A stretch of 9,701 bases of DNA from Thermoplasmata archaeon (lineage in GTDB: Archaea > Thermoplasmatota > Thermoplasmata > Thermoplasmatales > Thermoplasmataceae), in assembly GCA_021802365.1 (NCBI GenBank), contig JAKAAJ010000041.1, forward strand, positions 1-9,701, written 5' to 3'. Below are positions 1 to 5,750 of the stretch, piece after piece. Below the pieces are notes generated by a model. The model was given only the letters and a program-made list of their open reading frames with translations. It was not told where the DNA came from and did not search any database. The translations under genes were made by a program, and so were the position numbers. Position 1 is the stretch's first letter. Each line of letters starts with the position of its first letter.

Positions 1-2
1 AA

Positions 3-722
3 AAAGTTTCCGTTCTTGCGATTGATGCTTCCAGCCCCTTCTCAGGGGGTTCATTCCTTGGAAACAGGATAAGGATGCAGGAGTCCCTTTCTTCAAGGGG
101 AATATTCATGAGGAGCCTGGCAAACCGCGGCATAAGCGGTGGAATTTCCAGATCCGCATGGGACGTTGTCAAGATCCTTGATGCTGCAGGAAGTGATGTT
201 GTAATTGTTGAAACAGTAGGAGCGGGCCAGGCAGATCTTGAGGTGCGAAATCTTGTGGACACAGTTATAGTGGTTCTGGGCCCCGGACTTGGGGATGAGA
301 TTCAGGCAGTCAAGGCGGGAATAATGGAGATCGGAGATATATTTATTGTCAATAAGATCGACAGAGAGGGAGCCTTTCTGGCGATTAAGGATATTGAGGA
401 TACACTAGCAATGTCCCCTGGAAAAAAGTGGCACATACCTGTAATAGGGTTGAACTCACTTAACGGGGAAGGCTACAATGATCTTCTTAAAACTCTGGAA
501 AACCGCAGACAATATATATCGGGAGACCCGGGGTTCAGAGACGGAAGGCTTCTGATGGAACTCAGGGCCATTGTCCAGAATTCTCTTCTTTCAAAGGTTG
601 AAGAGTCATTTTCCGGGAGGAACTCTTTCCGCAGCACGATATCAAGGCTTTCAGATAAAACAACGGATCCATACAGTGCCGCAGACAGGATTATAGGGAA
701 GATAAAGCTGAAAGGGGACTGA
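3..722 (+). CDS. meaB: MeaB/ArgK-family GTPase, N-terminus missing at window edge
   Basis: G3E-type P-loop GTPase that chaperones B12-dependent acyl-CoA mutases such as methylmalonyl-CoA mutase, gating cofactor loading and protecting the holoenzyme; cytoplasmic. The open frame runs from base 3 with no start codon, giving 239 visible residues. Family full length is a little over 300, so about 75 residues including the Walker A loop lie off the left edge. Visible motifs, numbered from the first codon here: AIDASSPFSGG near 6-16, followed by GNRIRMQ; the RSLANRG segment near 37; the switch II equivalent VETVGAGQ at about 69-76; PGLGDEIQAVKAGI near 94-107; and the base-specificity motif NKID at about 117-120. 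The C-terminus keeps the DPYSAADRI helix typical of the dimerisation arm. The ATG at 75 is internal to the conserved core and is not the real start. It ends 7 bases from the convergent mocA stop. A mutase subunit gene just upstream would be expected but cannot be seen. Confidence 0.93.
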   Translation, partial: KVSVLAIDASSPFSGGSFLGNRIRMQESLSSRGIFMRSLANRGISGGISRSAWDVVKILDAAGSDVVIVETVGAGQADLEVRNLVDTVIVVLGPGLGDEIQAVKAGIMEIGDIFIVNKIDREGAFLAIKDIEDTLAMSPGKKWHIPVIGLNSLNGEGYNDLLKTLENRRQYISGDPGFRDGRLLMELRAIVQNSLLSKVEESFSGRNSFRSTISRLSDKTTDPYSAADRIIGKIKLKGD

Positions 723-729
723 AGCTATT

Positions 730-1323
730 TCAGATACTCATAAGAATTCTCTCAATCTCAGGAATGCGGTCCCGTGTATCCACATCCTCTGACTCATATC
801 TCTCACTGAATTCAACTCTGGAAATCCTATCCTGATATTTCATAAGGACCGGCTTGGCTCCAGTGTCACCAGAAAGGCTCATGAGTTCATCAAAGTGAAC
901 AGAGCCGAATATAACAGGAGGCATCAGCCTTCCATCAATCTGACAGGAGGAAATGCTGTTTTTTCCAGAGATATGTGCCTTACAAAGTCTTACAATAGTT
1001 TCAGGCCTGACAAGCGGTTGATCTCCAAGCAGAAACAGGATTGCATCTGCATCAGAGCGCAGGTGGCTGACTGCCGTTCTTAAGGATGAAGCCTGACCCT
1101 CCTCCGCGCTTTCATTCTCAATATATGTGACATCTCCGGTGATTGAGGAGATAAGGTCCTTCTGCTCCTTTCTGACGATTACAAATATCTCTGGAAAACC
1201 GGCTTTCTGTACTGCATCGATAACATACCGGATAACAGTTTTACCAAGGACTTTCTGCATTAGCTTATCCGAACCATATCTTCTGGAAAAGCCCGAAGCC
1301 AGTATCACCGGGACAATTTTCAC
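730..1323 (-). CDS. mocA: MocA-like molybdenum cofactor cytidylyltransferase
   Basis: Nucleotidyltransferase (GT-A fold, 197 residues, usual for MocA) that probably transfers CMP from CTP to Mo-molybdopterin, making the molybdopterin cytosine dinucleotide used by xanthine oxidase-family enzymes. The N-terminal nucleotide-binding signature is ILASGFSRRYGSDKL at about 7-21, with the usual AAG written ASG and the conserved lysine at 20. Further motifs are GQASSLR at 76-82, the metal-binding GDQPL at 100-104, PPVIFG at 135-140 and SGDTGAK at 151-157. The PPVIFG and SGDTGAK pair distinguishes MocA from GTP-using MobA, but the nucleotide preference is inferred from family. Start is GTG at 1323: an in-frame TAA lies two codons upstream, so it is the first possible start. 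It is divergent from the XdhC-like gene, whose product would receive or protect the same cofactor, and the substrate enzyme is encoded just beyond. Confidence 0.9.
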   Translation of the reverse strand: MKIVPVILASGFSRRYGSDKLMQKVLGKTVIRYVIDAVQKAGFPEIFVIVRKEQKDLISSITGDVTYIENESAEEGQASSLRTAVSHLRSDADAILFLLGDQPLVRPETIVRLCKAHISGKNSISSCQIDGRLMPPVIFGSVHFDELMSLSGDTGAKPVLMKYQDRISRVEFSERYESEDVDTRDRIPEIERILMSI

Positions 1324-1340
1324 AACTTACAATCATAAAC

Positions 1341-1369
1341 TCCGATTAGAATCTTTGGAGTGAATCGGA
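1341..1369. repeat. 7-bp inverted repeat between mocA and xdhC, candidate operator
   Basis: TCCGATT at 1341-1347 is matched by its exact reverse complement AATCGGA at 1363-1369, with 15 bases between. The arm centres are 22 bases apart, about two helical turns. The right arm overlaps the BRE-like bases of the xdhC promoter and the left arm overlaps the candidate mocA TATA element, so a dimeric regulator bound here could control both genes. The repeat is seen directly; the operator role is inference, and chance occurrence of a 7-bp pair is possible. Confidence 0.4.
1342..1353 (-). promoter_or_regulatory. Weak candidate TATA element for mocA
   Basis: On the minus strand the stretch reads GATTCTAATCGG. 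Its A/T core centres near 1348, about 25 bases upstream of the GTG at 1323, which is the spacing expected for a leaderless archaeal transcript. The match to a TATA box is poor, and a stronger TTTAAAC-like stretch near 1371-1380 could instead drive a message with a short leader. Tentative. Confidence 0.3.
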
Positions 1370-1380
1370 AACGTTTAAGC
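1366..1380 (+). promoter_or_regulatory. BRE/TATA promoter of xdhC
   Basis: The stretch CGGAAACGTTTAAGC contains a purine-rich BRE-like part followed by a TTTAAG TATA element centred near 1375. The ATG at 1402 lies 26-27 bases further on, so transcription would begin at or a few bases before the start codon. No Shine-Dalgarno sequence is placed sensibly between them, in keeping with leaderless initiation. Confidence 0.6.
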
Positions 1381-1401
1381 GGAGAGTTGCAATAATAATG
1401 T

Positions 1402-2232
1402 ATGGAAAATTATGACTTCGCAGGAAAACTTGGCGAAATGGGAAAGAAGTCATCTGCCTTTGTTGTGGCAACTGTAATACGCACAGAGGGCTCATCCCTT
1501 GCAAAGCCTGGATTCAAGGTAATAATCCAGAATGGTTCCATCGCTTACGGCACGCTGGGAGGGGCCTGCCCTGAAAACGTCATACTTGATGCCGCCGACA
1601 GTGTTCTGAAGACTGGGCAGCCAAAGGTTGTGAAGGTGCATCTCGAAGATGCTGGCATGGGCCTGAATGCCATGGTAACGAAAAAGCAGGATGATGACAT
1701 TTATGTGGAAACATTCTGCGGTGGAACACTGGAGATCTATCTGGAACCATATCTACCGTCACAGAGGCTTTACATAATAGGTCAGGGTGGCAGGGATGAA
1801 ATAGAGGATTATCTCGTAATGTTAGGAAAGCTTCTGAACTTCAAGGTCACCGTTATAGATCACGCCCCATCCCTGGAGAACAAGCCTGACAACCTGATAA
1901 AAGACATGGATTTTGATCTCTCAACCCTCGATATGAGCAGTTCAGATTTTGTTGTAGTCCTGACAAAAGGGGAGAGGGACATCACAACACTGAAGGCACT
2001 CTCTGGGAAGGAACCTGCCTATATAGGTCTGCTGGCCAGCAGGAAGAGGATAAAGCACGACTTCGAGGTCCTGAAGGAGCAGGGTGTCAGTGAACAATTC
2101 CTTGAATCGCTTCATACCCCAATCGGTATAGACATAAACGCGGTGAGCCCATTTGAAATAGCCCTGAGTATTGCATCAGAAATTGTGAGGGAGAGACACA
2201 GCATTAAGGTCGAACATGAGCTGAGAAATTAA
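1402..2232 (+). CDS. xdhC: XdhC/CoxI-family molybdenum hydroxylase maturation factor
   Basis: Members of this family bind molybdenum cofactor, assist its sulfuration and insert it into xanthine oxidase-family apoenzymes; cytoplasmic. The 276 residues show both family domains. The N-terminal XdhC_CoxI part has ATVIRTEGSSLAKPG near 23-37 and GTLGGACPE at 50-58, with Cys56 matching the family cysteine (usually written GGGCxE). FCGGTLEIYLEP lies at 105-116. The C-terminal Rossmann domain has YIIGQGG at 124-130, AYIGLLASRKRI at 206-217 and PIGIDINAVSPFEIALSI at 240-257, all close to consensus. One oddity is TKGERD at 188-193, where many relatives read TRGHxxD, so the usual histidine is a glutamate and the loop is one residue shorter. 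The ATG at 1402 is preferred over the out-of-frame ATG at 1398 and fits the promoter spacing. It lies 71 bases ahead of the FAD subunit gene, which has promoter elements of its own. Confidence 0.88.
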   Translation: MENYDFAGKLGEMGKKSSAFVVATVIRTEGSSLAKPGFKVIIQNGSIAYGTLGGACPENVILDAADSVLKTGQPKVVKVHLEDAGMGLNAMVTKKQDDDIYVETFCGGTLEIYLEPYLPSQRLYIIGQGGRDEIEDYLVMLGKLLNFKVTVIDHAPSLENKPDNLIKDMDFDLSTLDMSSSDFVVVLTKGERDITTLKALSGKEPAYIGLLASRKRIKHDFEVLKEQGVSEQFLESLHTPIGIDINAVSPFEIALSIASEIVRERHSIKVEHELRN

Positions 2233-2260
2233 GATTTAAAGCCTTTAATACTGTAAGTCC

Positions 2261-2280
2261 CATATAAATTATTTTAAATA
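2261..2280 (+). promoter_or_regulatory. Tandem TATA elements upstream of the coxM-like gene
   Basis: The 71-base gap after xdhC is very A/T-rich and holds two TATA-like elements: ATATAAAT at about 2262-2269 and TTTTAAATA at about 2272-2280. The second centres 27-28 bases before the ATG at 2304, right for leaderless expression of the FAD subunit. The first centres about 26 bases before an out-of-frame ATG at 2291. This suggests the three-subunit enzyme can be transcribed separately from xdhC. Confidence 0.55.
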
Positions 2281-2303
2281 TCTGACTAAAATGTTTGAAC
2301 ACT

Positions 2304-3173
2304 ATGAATCCACCAAGTTTTGAATACTATGCACCTACAGGTATAGAAGAGATAGTCGGACTTCTGAAGAAGTACGGGGACGACGCCAAGATACTCGCTG
2401 GTGGCCAGAGCCTTATTCCCCTTCTCAAGTCAAGGGTAGTGACAATTCCATACCTCATATCACTGTCTGAGGTAAGGGGTCTCTCATACATAGATGAAAG
2501 GAAGGACGGAGTACACGTTGGAGCGATGACAGTTGACAGTGATCTCGAATTCTCGGAAGTTATCAAGAAGCATTTCTCAATAGTTCTGGACTGTGCCTCG
2601 CAGGTTGCGGATCCTCTTGTGAGAAACACTGGAACAATCGGAGGGAACATCTCCCACGCAGATCCAAGCAATGATTTTCCAGCTGTGATGCTGGCACTGG
2701 GAGCAAAATTTGTTGTCCAGGGTGAATCCGGAACAAGAGAAATCAGAGCGGATGACTTCTTTGTAGACACCTTTGAGACAAGCATGAAACATGACGAGGT
2801 TCTGAAGGAGATTATACTCCCTTACTGGGGAGAGAACTCTTATGGCGCATACGGGAAGTTCAAGAAAGGAACATGGAACTTCTCTGTAGCGGGTGTTGCA
2901 GTTCAGGTTTCAATGGAATCCGGAAAGATATCCAGAGCGGGACTGGCAATAACTTCAATGGGACCCAGGGCAATAAAATGCACAGAGGCAGAGAAGTATC
3001 TGTCAGGCAAAAAACCTGACGAATCAGTCCTGAAACATGCAGCTGATCTCGTAGTGGCCGCATCACAGCCCACAGGAGACCAGTATGGCAGTGAAAAGTA
3101 CAAGAAGGAGATACTGAGGAGACTCTCCATAAAGACAATGGAGAAGGCATTAAAAATGGAAGGGGGTAATTAA
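2304..3173 (+). CDS. coxM: FAD-binding medium subunit of a molybdenum hydroxylase (CoxM/CutB type)
   Basis: Medium subunit of a xanthine oxidase-family heterotrimer; its FAD passes electrons from the iron-sulfur subunit to the final acceptor. With the ATG at 2304 it has 289 residues, the usual family length. The vanillyl-alcohol-oxidase-type FAD fold shows the pyrophosphate-binding motif LAGGQSLIPLLKSR near 32-45 and the second FAD loop RNTGTIGGNISHADPSNDFP at about 107-126. The C-terminal domain contains the GKFKKGTWNFSVAGVA segment typical of the CO dehydrogenase flavoprotein C-terminal domain. An in-frame TTG at 2295 would add three residues, but the ATG gives the family-typical short lead into the FEYYAPTGIEE strand and fits the TATA spacing. 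The stop is one base from the next gene's ATG, so translation of the two is coupled. The natural electron acceptor cannot be told from sequence. Confidence 0.92.
   Translation: MNPPSFEYYAPTGIEEIVGLLKKYGDDAKILAGGQSLIPLLKSRVVTIPYLISLSEVRGLSYIDERKDGVHVGAMTVDSDLEFSEVIKKHFSIVLDCASQVADPLVRNTGTIGGNISHADPSNDFPAVMLALGAKFVVQGESGTREIRADDFFVDTFETSMKHDEVLKEIILPYWGENSYGAYGKFKKGTWNFSVAGVAVQVSMESGKISRAGLAITSMGPRAIKCTEAEKYLSGKKPDESVLKHAADLVVAASQPTGDQYGSEKYKKEILRRLSIKTMEKALKMEGGN
3159..3167 (+). promoter_or_regulatory. Purine-rich ribosome binding site of coxS
   Basis: GGAAGGGGG-type bases at the end of the FAD subunit gene lie about 8 bases before the ATG at 3175. This contrasts with the genes at the head of each transcript, which lack a spaced Shine-Dalgarno site, and fits the archaeal pattern of SD-led internal operon genes. 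Confidence 0.55.
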
Positions 3174-3174
3174 G

Positions 3175-3699
3175 ATGGCTGAAAAGAGACATGTTTCAAT
3201 AACGGTAAATGGCGAGAGAAAGGAAGCTGATGTAGAGCCAAGGATGCTTCTGGTTCATTTTCTCCGCGAGATGGCGGGTTCAACAGGCACACACGTTGGA
3301 TGCGATACTACAAACTGCGGAGCCTGCACTGTCCTCCTCGACGGGAGGGCGGTCAAGTCCTGCACCATACTGGCGGTTCAGGCGGACAGGAGGAAAATAA
3401 CCACCATCGAGGGACTTTCAAAGGAACCTGGAAAGATGCACCCTATTCAGAAATCATTTGTGGACAACCATGGGCTGCAGTGCGGCTATTGCACTTCAGG
3501 AATGATCATAAGTGCATACTGGTTATTGAAGCACAGGAAAAATGTCAGCGAACAGGAAATCCGTGAGGCAATCTCAGGGAATCTGTGCAGATGCACCGGT
3601 TATGATAACATAATAATGTCAATAAAGGACGCTGAGAAGAGGATGGAAGAGGAAGGAGACTCCCTGGAAGAGGAGCAGACTGTTACTGTGAGGAAGTGA
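3175..3699 (+). CDS. coxS: Double [2Fe-2S] small subunit of a molybdenum hydroxylase (CoxS/CutC type)
   Basis: Small subunit that carries electrons from the Mo site to FAD through two [2Fe-2S] clusters. All eight cluster ligands are visible. The N-terminal plant-ferredoxin-like domain supplies Cys43, Cys48, Cys51 and Cys63 (CDTTNCGAC and KSC). The C-terminal four-helix domain supplies Cys103, Cys106, Cys138 and Cys140 (CGYCTSGM and GNLCRCTGY). Gln102, just before the CGYC motif, is also the residue usually found there next to the pterin. No twin-arginine signal is seen, so the enzyme is cytoplasmic. At 174 residues it is slightly long: after the last helix it has an acidic tail from about 157 ([10 protein letters not shown]) that looks disordered. 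It sits one base after the FAD subunit gene and six bases before the Mo subunit gene. Confidence 0.96.
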   Translation: MAEKRHVSITVNGERKEADVEPRMLLVHFLREMAGSTGTHVGCDTTNCGACTVLLDGRAVKSCTILAVQADRRKITTIEGLSKEPGKMHPIQKSFVDNHGLQCGYCTSGMIISAYWLLKHRKNVSEQEIREAISGNLCRCTGYDNIIMSIKDAEKRMEEEGDSLEEEQTVTVRK

Positions 3700-3705
3700 T
3701 TTGGC

Positions 3706-5739
3706 ATGGATCTAAGTGAAAAATTCGTCAAGGGAAAAGGAACCTATGTGGATGACATACACATGCCGGGTATGCTTTACCTTGGGTTCGTAAGAAGTCC
3801 CTATCCAAGGGCAAAGATTAAGAAGATAAGCGGGGGGATCACACATAAGGATGTCAACTTTGATATAGCTGCTGTGGGCGAGGGCTCAGACGAGGAGGAG
3901 ACTTTCAGCTCAACAGCACACCCGGTGCTGGCAAAGGATTTTGTTGGCTATGTGGGGCAGCCCGTAGCTGCGGTTTACTCCACTGATCCATATGAGGCTG
4001 AGGACCTCATAGATTCGGTTGAGGTTGATTATGAACCGCTCCCGGGAGTTTCAGATCCGGAAAAGGCTATTGATTTTGAGCCCATAAACCCGGCGAGCAA
4101 GTCCAACGTCATAGTTGACAGATATTTCGGTAAGGATTTCTCCGACAATGTAGGGGATGTGGTGATTGAGGGGAGATTCGTTAATAACAGGATTGCAACA
4201 AACCCCATAGAGCCAAGAGGTATAGTCACTGCATACGACGGAGATAAACTGACCATATGGATCGGAACGCAGAGCATATACAGTATAAAAGCAGGAATTT
4301 GCGAAGCCATGCATCTCCCTGCTGAGAAGGTAAGAGTGATTCAGACCGATACCGGAGGAGCATTCGGTCTGAAGGGGGGTCTTTTCCCGGAGTATGTTGT
4401 TGCAGCATGGCTGGCGATGAGAGAGAAGAGACCTGTAAAGTGGATCGAGACAAGGCGTGAGCACCTCCTGGCAAGCAGGCCAGGAAGGGGGGCAATCGCT
4501 AAACTCAAGCTATATGCAGACAAATCAGGAAGAATCAAAGGTCTCAAAGGTGAAGTCCTTGTGGACAACGGAGCATTTACAGGAGGATCCGGCGAGTTTT
4601 CACCTGCTTTCATAGCAATGCAGCTTGCCGGAGCTTATCATCTGGAAAACGCATACGTGAGAGCAAGGTCAGTTCTGACAAATAAGGCACCGCAGGGTCC
4701 ATACAGAGGAGCAGGAAGGCCAGAGGCAATGTTTTTCATTGAGAAAATGATGGATCATCTTGCTGACAGACTGAAGATGGATCCAGTGGATCTCAGGCTC
4801 AGGAACGCTGCTGAAGAGAGATACAGATCTGCTCTGGGGTTTGAGGTGGAGCCCTCAAAGAAATTCCTTGAAGCAGCAATAAAGGAGACCGGATACAGAG
4901 AACTGTCAAAGAAATACAACACTGGTTTCTCGTTCCTGATACTTTATCATGCAACCAGCGGCGGAGAATCGGCAAGGATACAGGTAAAGGATGGAAGGAT
5001 TAAGGTATGGATTGGCGGGAATGCACATGGCCAGAGGCATGATGTGTTCTCAAAGACACTCATAAACGAGGAGCTTGGGGTTGACGAATCACTGGTAGAC
5101 TTCCAGCTGGGGGACACAGACCAGATTCCTGCAGGCGTAGGAGCCTGGGGAAGCAGATCTGCTATGGTGGCTGGCTCCGCAGTAATAATGGCTGCAAGAA
5201 TGATCAGGGAGAAGGTTGAAAAGAAGTATGGCAGGTATTCAGTGGATCATCTTCTTGGTGAGGACTGGGACGCGTACCATAACTTCGAGTATTCCAGGAT
5301 GGAAAGTAGCCTTGGAGTCAATGTTGTCACTGCAGATGTTGATGATCTGGGCAAGGTGAAGATTCGCGACTGCATATCCTACTATGACGCAGGAAGAGTT
5401 CTGGATCCGGCAAATGCAGCGGGGCAGATAGCAGGCGGTTCGGTGCAGGGAATTTCGCAGACACTGTACGAGGAGCTTGCCTTTGATGAGGACGGCCAGC
5501 CTCTGACCTCTTCCATTTCAGATGCCGGTGTTGCTACAGCCGATCTGCTGCCTAAATTTACCATAAAATACTATAAGTCGGAATCAACACTTCCCTCAAA
5601 GGCAAAAGGAATAGGGGAGGCTCCAACAATTGGTGTTCCAATAGCTCTGTCAAGAGCACTTGAGAAGGCATTGGGCAGGGAATTCAATGAGACACCCATA
5701 CGACCGGAACTGCTCCTCAGAGAAGAAGTGGCACAGTGA
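3706..5739 (+). CDS. coxL: Compact Mo-binding large subunit, form II CoxL-like / aldehyde oxidoreductase
   Basis: Catalytic subunit of a xanthine oxidase-family hydroxylase, binding molybdopterin cytosine dinucleotide and oxidising its substrate with a water-derived oxygen. Conserved segments appear in order: GKGTYVDDIHMPGMLY near 10-25, YVGQPVAAVYS at 82-92, NPIEPRG at 166-172, the pterin-binding TGGAFG at 216-221, the active-site loop GPYRGAGRPEAM at 331-342, HGQRHD at 441-446, LGDTDQIPAGVGAWGSRSA at 468-486, and the catalytic glutamate loop KGIGEAPTIG with Glu638. The loop is the YRGAGR form; the YRCSFR loop with the CO-binding cysteine of true (form I) CO dehydrogenase is absent. At 677 residues it is roughly 80-130 shorter than usual (about 760-810). 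The main loss is between AARMIREK (about 503) and GVNVVTADVD (about 537), with smaller losses near 370-425 and at the N-terminus. The frame is unbroken, so this is not a pseudogene. The start follows AGGAAGTGA at 3691-3699. Substrate unknown; an aldehyde such as glyceraldehyde is plausible by analogy with Sulfolobus. Confidence 0.9.
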   Translation: MDLSEKFVKGKGTYVDDIHMPGMLYLGFVRSPYPRAKIKKISGGITHKDVNFDIAAVGEGSDEEETFSSTAHPVLAKDFVGYVGQPVAAVYSTDPYEAEDLIDSVEVDYEPLPGVSDPEKAIDFEPINPASKSNVIVDRYFGKDFSDNVGDVVIEGRFVNNRIATNPIEPRGIVTAYDGDKLTIWIGTQSIYSIKAGICEAMHLPAEKVRVIQTDTGGAFGLKGGLFPEYVVAAWLAMREKRPVKWIETRREHLLASRPGRGAIAKLKLYADKSGRIKGLKGEVLVDNGAFTGGSGEFSPAFIAMQLAGAYHLENAYVRARSVLTNKAPQGPYRGAGRPEAMFFIEKMMDHLADRLKMDPVDLRLRNAAEERYRSALGFEVEPSKKFLEAAIKETGYRELSKKYNTGFSFLILYHATSGGESARIQVKDGRIKVWIGGNAHGQRHDVFSKTLINEELGVDESLVDFQLGDTDQIPAGVGAWGSRSAMVAGSAVIMAARMIREKVEKKYGRYSVDHLLGEDWDAYHNFEYSRMESSLGVNVVTADVDDLGKVKIRDCISYYDAGRVLDPANAAGQIAGGSVQGISQTLYEELAFDEDGQPLTSSISDAGVATADLLPKFTIKYYKSESTLPSKAKGIGEAPTIGVPIALSRALEKALGREFNETPIRPELLLREEVAQ

Positions 5740-5750
5740 TATTCCCGGAA

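Noticed and set aside
75..722. A complete 215-residue GTPase starting at the ATG at 75
   Set aside because: The conserved MeaB segment AIDASSPFSGG lies upstream of this ATG in the same frame, so the gene continues off the left edge and the ATG is internal.
2327..2785. A 152-codon open frame antisense to the FAD subunit gene
   Set aside because: It lies wholly inside a well-conserved gene on the other strand, its translation shows no recognisable domain, and it has no promoter or ribosome site of its own; it is a reading-frame shadow. The same holds for the other antisense frames within coxL, cobD, cbiZ and cbiB.
5206..5340. Frameshift or deletion making coxL a pseudogene
   Set aside because: Frame is open throughout, motifs on both sides are intact and in register, and codon use is uniform; the short length is better read as natural reduction.
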